From Bordetella parapertussis (GTDB lineage Bacteria > Pseudomonadota > Gammaproteobacteria > Burkholderiales > SG8-39): DNA of 5,602 nucleotides. The notes below the pieces were generated by a model. It was not told the DNA's origin, did not search any database, and saw only the letters and a program-made list of their open reading frames with translations. The stretch spans positions 1-5,602 of the forward strand of contig CAMDRY010000238.1 of assembly GCA_945906975.1 (NCBI GenBank), in the 5' to 3' direction. Shown one piece after another: positions 1 through 5,270 of the stretch (positions are counted from its first letter, which is position 1; each line of letters opens with the position of its first letter). The position numbers and the translations under genes are program-made.

Positions 1-501
1 ACCCAGATCGGCCAGATAACGCCCGATGGCGCCGTAACCCATCACACCCAGGGTGGCGCCCTTCAACTGCCCTCCCATGGGCGCGACCGGAACCGTGCCC
101 GCGCGATACGACATCGTCATCGCGCTGATGTGACGGCCCAAATCGATCATTGCACCGATCGACCACTCGGCGACCGCGGCGATGAAGCCGGCGCTCGCCT
201 GCGTCACCAGGATGCCTGCGGCGCTGGCCGCCGCCACATCGACGTTGCGAATGTCTATGGCACAGCGCGAAAACGCCACGAGGTCCGGGCTGCCGGCAAA
301 CAGCGTCGCCTCGCCCGGGGTCTGGCGGTAGGACACGATGAGTTCGCAGCCCTTCGCCGCAGCTATGAGTTCGGGCGTGGTGAGTTCGCGCCCCGCGGTG
401 TTGAGCCGCACCTCGCAGACCGCGCGCAGCCCGGCGAGCGCGCGCTCACCATAGTAGTTGGCGAGAGCCTCGGGCGGGTGGGTGAGGAATATGCGCGGCA
501 T
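1..501 (-). CDS. D-isomer-specific 2-hydroxyacid dehydrogenase, N-terminal part (cut by window edge)
   Basis: The minus-strand frame is open from an ATG at 501 to the left edge, giving 167 residues (about half of the usual 310-330). It opens MPRIFLTHPPEALANYY. Residues 1-100 fit the N-terminal part of the substrate-binding domain. A linker follows, then the start of the Rossmann domain: LKGATLGVMGYGAIGR (146-161), with the NAD(P)-binding GxGxxG at G155-G160. The family oxidises or reduces 2-hydroxy/2-keto acids (glyoxylate, hydroxypyruvate and similar) in the cytosol; the substrate is unknown here because the catalytic Arg/Glu/His region lies outside the window. The usual glycine-rich RxGxGxDNID loop reads RCAIDIRNVD (79-88), which lacks both glycines. 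The start is fixed by an in-frame TGA shortly upstream; the Shine-Dalgarno match is weak (GAGAG). It lies 109 bp downstream of the NIPSNAP gene, probably in the same operon. The family call is firm, the substrate is not. Confidence 0.9.
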   Translation of the reverse strand, partial: MPRIFLTHPPEALANYYGERALAGLRAVCEVRLNTAGRELTTPELIAAAKGCELIVSYRQTPGEATLFAGSPDLVAFSRCAIDIRNVDVAAASAAGILVTQASAGFIAAVAEWSIGAMIDLGRHISAMTMSYRAGTVPVAPMGGQLKGATLGVMGYGAIGRYLADLG

Positions 502-548
502 GGAGGTTTGCTCTCGGTTATGAAAAAAAATGAGACATCATGCGACGG

Positions 549-591
549 CCCCCTCTCCCCCGGCCCCTCTCCCGCTAGCTGCGAGGGGAGG
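549..591. repeat. GC-rich hairpin resembling dispersed intergenic repeats
   Basis: The 10-mer CCCCTCTCCC occurs twice in direct orientation (550-559 and 564-573), separated by CCGG. The second copy can fold with 581-591: 566-575 pairs with 581-591 around a TAGCT loop, with one bulged A (584) and one G-U pair on the plus-strand RNA. This pyrimidine-rich/purine-rich arrangement resembles GC-rich palindromic elements scattered between genes in many beta- and gammaproteobacteria; that likeness is from memory and not from a search. The right arm (GCGAGGGGAGG) has diverged from a perfect complement, so the copy looks degraded. It sits between the NIPSNAP gene and the dehydrogenase, where it could also affect mRNA processing. 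Confidence 0.55.
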
Positions 592-597
592 TATGTG

Positions 598-612
598 AGC
601 CGCTGCGCGGCT
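598..612 (-). terminator. Short stem-loop overlapping the NIPSNAP stop codon
   Basis: AGCCGC-TGC-GCGGCT is a perfect 6-bp inverted repeat with a 3-nt loop, overlapping the TAG stop of the NIPSNAP gene (611-613). On the minus strand it is the first of two GC-rich hairpins, and a run of eight T follows later (523-530). There is no U-tract directly after the stem, so this is not a classic intrinsic terminator. It may instead protect the 3' end or attenuate transcription into the dehydrogenase gene. Confidence 0.3.
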
Positions 613-931
613 AACTGATAACCGAGTGCGGTGTCGCGCTCATGTTGGTGACGACGATCTTTTCACGGAAAAGCAACTCGCCATTGCGCGGGCCGATTTC
701 GTTTTTCCAGACCGGGTCTTCATACACTGCCTTGTAGGTGCGTTCCTTGTCGGCCTCATCGGCGAAGCGGCGTATCCAGATATACACGTCCGGATCATCG
801 TTCGACACAAAGCTGCCGACCACGACCACACCCTTGGAAACCTGGAAGGGAATGACTTTTTCTTCGGCCCACTTGACCCACTGGTCGCGCATGCCCGGCT
901 TACAGGTGTAGGTTCTCAATTCAAACAGCAT
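611..931 (-). CDS. NIPSNAP-family protein
   Basis: This 106-residue protein begins MLFELRTYTCKPGMRDQW, the typical opening of NIPSNAP-domain proteins (a ferredoxin-like dimeric alpha/beta-barrel fold of about 100 residues). One domain fills almost the whole chain: a first beta strand (2-9), a helix (about 14-25), a central segment VVVGSFVSNDDPDVYIWIRRFAD, and a helix with a strand around WKNEIGPRNGELLF. There is no signal peptide or membrane segment, so it is cytosolic. The biochemical role of bacterial NIPSNAP proteins is poorly defined; they often sit in catabolic operons, which is the case here. The start is supported by a good Shine-Dalgarno (AAGGGAG, 5-6 nt before the ATG, about 937-945). 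It ends in TAG. It lies 53 bp downstream of the DHDPS-family gene and is probably co-transcribed with it. The family call is firm; no function can be assigned. Confidence 0.9.
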   Translation of the reverse strand: MLFELRTYTCKPGMRDQWVKWAEEKVIPFQVSKGVVVVGSFVSNDDPDVYIWIRRFADEADKERTYKAVYEDPVWKNEIGPRNGELLFREKIVVTNMSATPHSVIS

Positions 932-984
932 GGTGTTCTCCCTTTGTTATGGATTAGCTCAGCCCTTGATTTCAGACTCCGCTT

Positions 985-1905
985 TTAGTCCTTGATACCG
1001 GGCATGTCAAAGTTAAGCGCCTTGAGGTCCGCAAACAAACCCGCAAGTTGCACCTGGGTGTTTTCGATCAGAGGGGGCCGCACCGTGCTCCATTCCGGAT
1101 CATCCGAAAACTTCGCGACAATGGCCTTGAGGGCCGGAATCATCGGCACCTTTTGCACCGCCATGCGCGTGGCGGTGATGCCCGCCTGCAGCTTGTCGGC
1201 CTCAGCGGACTGCCAGTTGCGCCAGACCTTGTCGATGGCTGCCGGGTTGACGTTGCCGGTGGCGGTGATGCAGCCGGCGCCGCCATGGCGCATGTTGTCC
1301 AGGAGGAAGGTCTCGCTGCCGGCAAACACGTCAAAGCCGGACGTGGCGAAGGCATCGAGCACCGCCTTGGTGTTGTTCCAGTCGCCCGAGGAATCCTTGA
1401 TACCGGCGATGCTTTTCGGATGCGCCTTGAGCAGGCGCTCGATCAAACCGAGCGAGATGGGCACGCTGGACACCGGCGGGATGTGATAGAGGTACAACTG
1501 CAGGCGCTCGTCGGCGACGCGCTGCACGACCTCGGAGAAATTGCGGAACAGGCCCTCATCCGAAACGCCCTTGTAATAGAACGGCGGCAGCATCAGCACG
1601 CCGGCGCAACCGAGCTTCACGGCGTGTGCGGTGAGTACGACCGAGTCGGACAAGGCCGAGCAGCCGGTGCCTGGCATCAGCTTGGACGCGGGCACGCCGG
1701 CCTCGACCAGCGCCTCGAGCAGCATCACGCGCTCATCCACCGACAGTGAATTGGCCTCGCTGTTGGTGCCAAACACGGCAAGGCCGGAGCAGCCGTGTGA
1801 GAGCAGCCATTTGCAATGGCGCACAAAGCGATCGGCGTCGGGCGCGAGATCGCGGGTGAACGGGGTGACGACGGGCGAGAGAACGCCCTTTATGCGCTGG
1901 TTCAT
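985..1905 (-). CDS. Dihydrodipicolinate synthase / N-acetylneuraminate lyase superfamily aldolase
   Basis: This 306-residue protein has the usual family length and forms one TIM barrel. The Schiff-base lysine is K170 in GIKDSSGD. The catalytic tyrosine is Y140 in LYLYHIPP. The substrate-carboxylate loop at GTNSE (46-50) replaces the canonical GTTGE. The superfamily cleaves or condenses pyruvate-derived 2-keto acids in the cytosol. Two features argue against true lysine-pathway DapA: the second threonine of the catalytic pair is N48, and the position of the arginine that binds the second carboxylate in DapA (five residues after the tyrosine) is V145. Next to an aldonate-type dehydratase, a 2-keto-3-deoxy-aldonate aldolase or dehydratase role is more likely (inference). 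The start is supported by AGGAG 8 nt upstream (1914-1918). It lies 54 bp downstream of the dehydratase gene and 53 bp upstream of the NIPSNAP gene. The family is certain; the substrate is open. Confidence 0.93.
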   Translation of the reverse strand: MNQRIKGVLSPVVTPFTRDLAPDADRFVRHCKWLLSHGCSGLAVFGTNSEANSLSVDERVMLLEALVEAGVPASKLMPGTGCSALSDSVVLTAHAVKLGCAGVLMLPPFYYKGVSDEGLFRNFSEVVQRVADERLQLYLYHIPPVSSVPISLGLIERLLKAHPKSIAGIKDSSGDWNNTKAVLDAFATSGFDVFAGSETFLLDNMRHGGAGCITATGNVNPAAIDKVWRNWQSAEADKLQAGITATRMAVQKVPMIPALKAIVAKFSDDPEWSTVRPPLIENTQVQLAGLFADLKALNFDMPGIKD

Positions 1906-1959
1906 GCTGGCTGCTCCTGTTGCGGAAAATCGAAAAGCGCGGCGGCGCGGCCGGTGCGC

Positions 1960-3657
1960 TCAGTCCTTGCGTTGCAGAAAATCAAAATCGCAGCCGTCCT
2001 CGGCCTGCAGCACGCTGCGCTGGTAGAGCTGCGCATAGCCGCGCTGCGGCTGCGGTTGCACGTTGGTCAGTGCGGCGCGACGTTTGGCCAGCTCCTTCTC
2101 ATCGACCAGCAGGTCGAGACGGCGGTCTTTTACCGACAGCTTGATGCGATCGCCATTTTTGACCAGGGCAAGCGGCCCGCCCACCGCCGACTCGGGCGAG
2201 ATGTGCAGCACAATGGTGCCATAAGCCGTACCACTCATGCGTGCATCCGACATGCGCACCATGTCCTTGACGCCGGCGCGGGCCAGCTTTAGCGGAATGG
2301 GCAGGTAGCCGGCTTCTGGCATGGCATAAGCGCTCTTGGGGCCGGCGTTTTGCAACACCAGAAAATCGTCCGCCGTCACATCAAGATCGGACGAGTCGAT
2401 GCGCGCGGCAAGGTCATCGAGCGATTCAAACACCACGGCACGGCCCTCTTTTTCAAACAACTTCGGATCGGCGGCCGAACGCTTGATGATGGCGCCGTTG
2501 GGCGCAAGAGAACCGAACAGTGCGGCCAAGCCGCCCTGCGGCTGGTAGGGGTTGTCAAGGCTGCGCACCACGGCACGATCAACCCATATTTCGGGCGAAA
2601 GGCGCTCACCCATGGTGTCGCCGGTGATGGTCATGCAGTCAAGGTGCAGCAGCGGCTTCAATTCGCGCAGCACGGCGCCGATGCCGCCCGCCGCATGCAG
2701 GTCGGACATGTAATACGGCCCGGTGGGCTTGAGATCGACCAGCACCGGCGTGGTGTCGGACAATTCGTTGAGACGCGCGAGTGAAACCTTGATTCCCAGC
2801 CGGCCGGCAATGGCGGTGAGATGAATGAGCGCATTGGTGGAGCCACCGATGGCGAGCAGCACGCGCAACGCATTTTCGACTGATTTTTCGGTGATTATTT
2901 TGCTCGGCCGCAGATCCGTTCCTATCATCGCGACCGCCTGCCGCCCGCTCGCCTCGGCGGCGCGGATGCGGTCCGAGTGCACCGCCGGGATCGCCGCCGT
3001 GCCCGGCAGCGTCATGCCCAGCGCCTCGGCTATCGAGGCCATGGTGCTGGCCGTGCCCATGACGGCACAGGAGCCGGCGGTGGTGGCGAGGTTGCCCTCA
3101 ATTTCGCTGATCTCGCCGGCACTGACTTCACCACCGCGAAACTTGGCCCAGAATCGGCGGCAGTCGGTGCAGGCGCCAAGACGCTCGCCGTGATAAGACA
3201 TGGGCATCATCGGCCCGCCTATGAGCTGCACCGAAGGAATGTCGGCCGAAGCGGCCCCCATCAGTTGCGCCGGGACGGTCTTGTCGCAACCACCCAACAG
3301 CACCACCGCGTCCATCGGTTGCGCGCGCACCATTTCCTCGACGTCCATGGACATCAGGTTGCGAAACATCATGCTGGTCGGGGACAGGAACACCTCGCCA
3401 AGCGAAATGGTCGGGAAGTCCAGCGGCAAGCCGCCGGCGGCAAGCACGCCGCGCTTGACCGCCTCGACCAGCTCGGGGAAATGGCGGTGACAATTATTAA
3501 AGCCGCTGGTCGTCTGCGCAATCCCCACCACCGGCCGCGCCAGCATCTCGTTCGAGTAGCCCATGGACTTGGCGAAGGAGCGGCGCAGGTACAGCGAAAA
3601 ATCGGCGTCACCGTAATTGGTCAGGCCACGGGCTAGTCCGTGCTTGGGCTTGGTCAT
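1960..3657 (-). CDS. IlvD/Edd-family dehydratase, probably sugar-acid (aldonate) dehydratase
   Basis: This 565-residue protein is full length for the family (about 560-620). Three cysteines are placed as iron-sulfur ligands: C56 in NNCHRHF, C124 in LGGCDKT and C197 in AGSCAVMG. D125/K126 follow C124; in this family the lysine is carbamylated and helps bind Mg2+. S475 in RMSGTAYG matches the catalytic serine region. The enzymes remove water from 2,3-dihydroxy acids to give 2-keto-3-deoxy acids in the cytosol. The N-terminus (GLTNYGDADFSLYLRRSF) and C-terminus (EDGCDFDFL) look like the L-arabonate/D-xylonate dehydratase branch and less like branched-chain amino-acid IlvD; this is a judgement from memory. 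The following aldolase-family gene fits such a pathway. The ATG is chosen because the conserved N-terminus starts right after it, though no clear Shine-Dalgarno precedes it. A possible promoter lies about 40 bp upstream. The gene ends in TGA. Confidence 0.93.
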   Translation of the reverse strand: MTKPKHGLARGLTNYGDADFSLYLRRSFAKSMGYSNEMLARPVVGIAQTTSGFNNCHRHFPELVEAVKRGVLAAGGLPLDFPTISLGEVFLSPTSMMFRNLMSMDVEEMVRAQPMDAVVLLGGCDKTVPAQLMGAASADIPSVQLIGGPMMPMSYHGERLGACTDCRRFWAKFRGGEVSAGEISEIEGNLATTAGSCAVMGTASTMASIAEALGMTLPGTAAIPAVHSDRIRAAEASGRQAVAMIGTDLRPSKIITEKSVENALRVLLAIGGSTNALIHLTAIAGRLGIKVSLARLNELSDTTPVLVDLKPTGPYYMSDLHAAGGIGAVLRELKPLLHLDCMTITGDTMGERLSPEIWVDRAVVRSLDNPYQPQGGLAALFGSLAPNGAIIKRSAADPKLFEKEGRAVVFESLDDLAARIDSSDLDVTADDFLVLQNAGPKSAYAMPEAGYLPIPLKLARAGVKDMVRMSDARMSGTAYGTIVLHISPESAVGGPLALVKNGDRIKLSVKDRRLDLLVDEKELAKRRAALTNVQPQPQRGYAQLYQRSVLQAEDGCDFDFLQRKD

Positions 3658-3698
3658 GACTTGGGGCGCGCAAGGCGCGTGAGACGGGCAGGGGCTGA

Positions 3699-3707
3699 AT
3701 CATAACA
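3699..3707 (-). promoter_or_regulatory. Candidate extended -10 promoter for the catabolic operon
   Basis: On the minus strand the sequence reads TGTTATGAT, which fits the extended -10 pattern TGnTATAAT with one mismatch. It stands in an AT-rich patch in otherwise GC-rich DNA. No recognisable -35 hexamer lies 15-18 bp upstream, which is tolerated at extended -10 promoters. Transcription would start near 3692, giving a leader of roughly 35 nt before the dehydratase ATG at 3657. The position at the junction of two functional modules makes it plausible, but the motif is short. Confidence 0.35.
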
Positions 3708-3791
3708 ATTGCCGGCCGATTCCGTACCCTGCACCGCCGCAAAGGCGATCGCCGAACAACGGCGCAAGAGCGTGCGCCTCCGGTGTGAGCG

Positions 3792-3820
3792 AGAAAGCCG
3801 GCGCGTTTTCCGCGCCTGGC
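3792..3820 (-). terminator. Possible terminator hairpin after the glycosyltransferase gene
   Basis: On the minus strand GGCGCG and CGCGCC (3811-3816 and 3800-3805) form a perfect 6-bp stem around a GAAAA loop. It is extended by GCC/GGC across a single bulged base (3797-3799 with 3818-3820). A short pyrimidine tail TTTCT follows (3792-3796). It lies about 57 bp after the final stop of the glycosyltransferase frame and upstream of the candidate promoter, as expected for a boundary between transcription units. The U-tract is short, so termination would be weak or partial. Confidence 0.4.
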
Positions 3821-3876
3821 GTCGGGAGTTGACGGCCTTGCCACCGCGCCACTCTTTCCGCTGCTCCACCGGGGCC

Positions 3877-4536
3877 TCAGGCGCCCAGCGGATAGTCCTT
3901 CATCCAGGCTTTGCGCCCGCCCTTGTAATGCAGGATCAGCGCCTCGTCGGGCCAGTCGCGCGCATGTTCCGGCGCGTAATTGAGCCTCCCCTCGGCCAGT
4001 TCGAACACGGCGTAATAGTTGCGGTCGGCCACGGCCTTGAGCGCCATCTAGTCGCCGTACCAGGGGTGAAAATTCGGATGCATGTCCGTGCACGCCTTGA
4101 GGCAGTCAACCCAGAAATCCTGCGTGCGCGAGAACATCACACCGGCGTTATACGGCATGTAGTCGATGAGGTTGCCCGAGGAAAAATGCCGCCGGAAGGG
4201 GTCGTCCGCGGCCACCGTGAGTTCGCCGTAGCGCCGCGTCAGCGCCACATCGAATGGCAGCCCGAACACCTCGCCCAAATCGCGCCGCACGATGATGTCG
4301 GTATCGAGGAACACCGCCTCGTGGTGCTCGAAATGCGCAAGATGATCGAGGCGCGCGACCATCAGGACTTCGTTGGACACCGGCCGGCGTATCAGGGTAT
4401 CAATGCCGGCGACGGCAGGTGTGCGCTCGTCGGTGAACTGCACAATGCGCGCCTGCGGCATGGCAAGGCGGACCGAACGCACCATGATCTGTGGCAGCGC
4501 GGCGTCCTCGCCGATATGCATGAAGCAAACGTCCAT
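3877..4536 (-). pseudogene. Small GT-A-type glycosyltransferase interrupted by an in-frame amber codon
   Basis: Reading from the ATG at 4536, the frame gives 162 residues, then TAG (4048-4050), then 56 more residues in the same frame to a TGA at 3877-3879. Before the stop it shows FLDTD (D78-T-D80, the metal and sugar-nucleotide DxD motif), preceded by a helix-strand pattern, and MPYNAGVMFSR (127-136), typical of GT8-like transferases. After the stop it shows LILHYKGGRKAWM (200-212), a C-terminal H-x-K-G motif usual for such enzymes. The junction reads HPWYGD-stop-MALKAVADRNYY; related proteins commonly have WYGDQ there, so one CAG to TAG change explains it (inference). The ATG is the first start after an in-frame upstream TGA; the Shine-Dalgarno is poor. 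It lies 26 bp after the methyltransferase gene and would transfer a sugar to a surface glycan or similar acceptor. It may be inactive, read through, or affected by a sequencing error. Confidence 0.8.
4048..4050 (-). other. In-frame amber codon (TAG) within glycosyltransferase, followed directly by ATG
   Basis: The minus strand reads GAC TAG ATG GCG. The TAG is in frame with conserved sequence on both sides. The ATG adjoining it could allow reinitiation to make the 56-residue C-terminal piece (3877-4047). TAG ends the NIPSNAP gene in this same window, so amber appears to be an ordinary stop in this genome. Confidence 0.85.
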
Positions 4537-4562
4537 CGCCTGCGCGCGTCAGGTGGCGTGAC

Positions 4563-5237
4563 TCAAACCGCCGGCTGCGGGCCGCGGATAGCGGTTTCGC
4601 GGCGCATGAACTTGCCATTCGGCTGCGGATCGCGATGCTCCACCAGCCCTTCCCAGCGCAGACCCGGGTAACCCGCGGCGACGTCATCGAACAGCCGTTG
4701 CCACCACGCGCCGTCACGCACCGTCGCGTGCGCGTTTTCGCCGTTGGGCAGGTGCTTTGTCGCCGGGTAGACAGCGATGGAGACAAACACAAACCGCCGC
4801 GCATACGCAAACAGCTCGCCGACAATCCACGGCAGGTCCGGCTCCGGGCAATACTCCAGCACATCGGTGCAGATCACGCCGTCGAACTGCCCCGCAGGAA
4901 GCGTGCTGTAGGGCTGGTATCCGGGGTCATAGCAGTAGATCAAATCGACGTCCCAGTAATCCTGAACGCAGGCAAAGGTCCCCGCACCCTCGACTTTCAA
5001 CGGCGCCGGGCGGTATTGCAGCCCCTTGCCGCAACCGTAGTCGAGAATACTCTTGGCCGAGGTCGCCTCAATCAAACCCGTGATCGAACGCACCTGCGGC
5101 AGCAGGCTTTTCCCCGGGAAGGTCTGGGAGGCCGGCAGGCCGGAGGCGACTTCTCCTGCGACATGCATGCTGCGGTATTGGGCCAGCAGTTCGGTGTAAC
5201 GCGGACTTGGATTTTCGCGGCTGAATACGGGAAGCAT
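4563..5237 (-). CDS. Class I SAM-dependent methyltransferase
   Basis: This 224-residue protein has a Rossmann-type methyltransferase core. Motif I is ILDYGCGKG (64-72), the glycine-rich SAM loop. D104 in YCYDPGY ends the second strand and should contact the SAM ribose. VICTDVLEYCPEPD (121-134) is motif IV, and RRFVFVSIAVYPA (147-159) is the next strand. KHLPNGENAHATVRDGAWW (161-179) follows the core and recalls methyltransferases found beside glycosyltransferases; this likeness is from memory. There is no signal or membrane segment. It lies between two glycosyltransferase genes (33 bp after the GT61-type gene, 26 bp before the interrupted one), which suggests methylation of a sugar or glycan precursor (inference). 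The ATG lacks a clear Shine-Dalgarno, but the chain from it has the expected length with a short helical N-terminus (YTELLAQYRSMH). The acceptor is unknown. Confidence 0.9.
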   Translation of the reverse strand: MLPVFSRENPSPRYTELLAQYRSMHVAGEVASGLPASQTFPGKSLLPQVRSITGLIEATSAKSILDYGCGKGLQYRPAPLKVEGAGTFACVQDYWDVDLIYCYDPGYQPYSTLPAGQFDGVICTDVLEYCPEPDLPWIVGELFAYARRFVFVSIAVYPATKHLPNGENAHATVRDGAWWQRLFDDVAAGYPGLRWEGLVEHRDPQPNGKFMRRETAIRGPQPAV

Positions 5238-5270
5238 GGATCGTGTCCGGGTCAGCTTAAAAGCGCCAGC

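Larger units (their letters stand above)
3658..3876. other. Intergenic junction between glycan and catabolic modules
   Basis: No credible gene is seen in these 219 bp. The hairpin at 3792-3820 and the extended -10-like element at 3699-3707 lie here. A minus-strand frame starting at GTG 3869 and ending with an ATGA overlap on the dehydratase start could encode 71 residues. However, it is very arginine- and serine-rich, has no ribosome-binding site and shows no recognisable motif, so it is not called. Confidence 0.6.

Noticed and set aside
523..530. Run of eight T on the minus strand as a terminator U-tract
   Set aside because: The only stem directly before it is ATGA/TCAT, four weak pairs. 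The strong hairpins are 20 bp or more further upstream, so a standard intrinsic terminator is not supported.
130..618. Plus-strand open frame of 162 codons
   Set aside because: It overlaps the dehydrogenase on the other strand and runs through the hairpin repeat. The minus-strand frame has a clear GxGxxG Rossmann motif.
1048..1749. Plus-strand open frame of 233 codons
   Set aside because: It is antisense to the DHDPS-family gene, which has clear catalytic residues, and its composition is typical of a shadow frame.
2977..3636. Plus-strand open frame of 219 codons
   Set aside because: It is antisense to the iron-sulfur region of the IlvD/Edd dehydratase; no domain is recognisable.
3654..3869. 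71-codon minus-strand frame overlapping the dehydratase start by ATGA
   Set aside because: The overlap looks like translational coupling, but the product is Arg/Ser-rich low-complexity sequence with a GTG start, no ribosome-binding site and no motif.
3608..4093. Minus-strand open frame of 161 codons spanning the amber site
   Set aside because: It is a different frame from the glycosyltransferase. It does not carry the conserved C-terminal motif, which continues in the original frame past the TAG, so a frameshift explanation is not needed.
3709..4671. Plus-strand open frame of 320 codons
   Set aside because: It is antisense to the glycosyltransferase and to part of the methyltransferase, both with recognisable motifs. 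Its translation is rich in Arg, His and Gly without family features, as expected of a GC-rich shadow frame.
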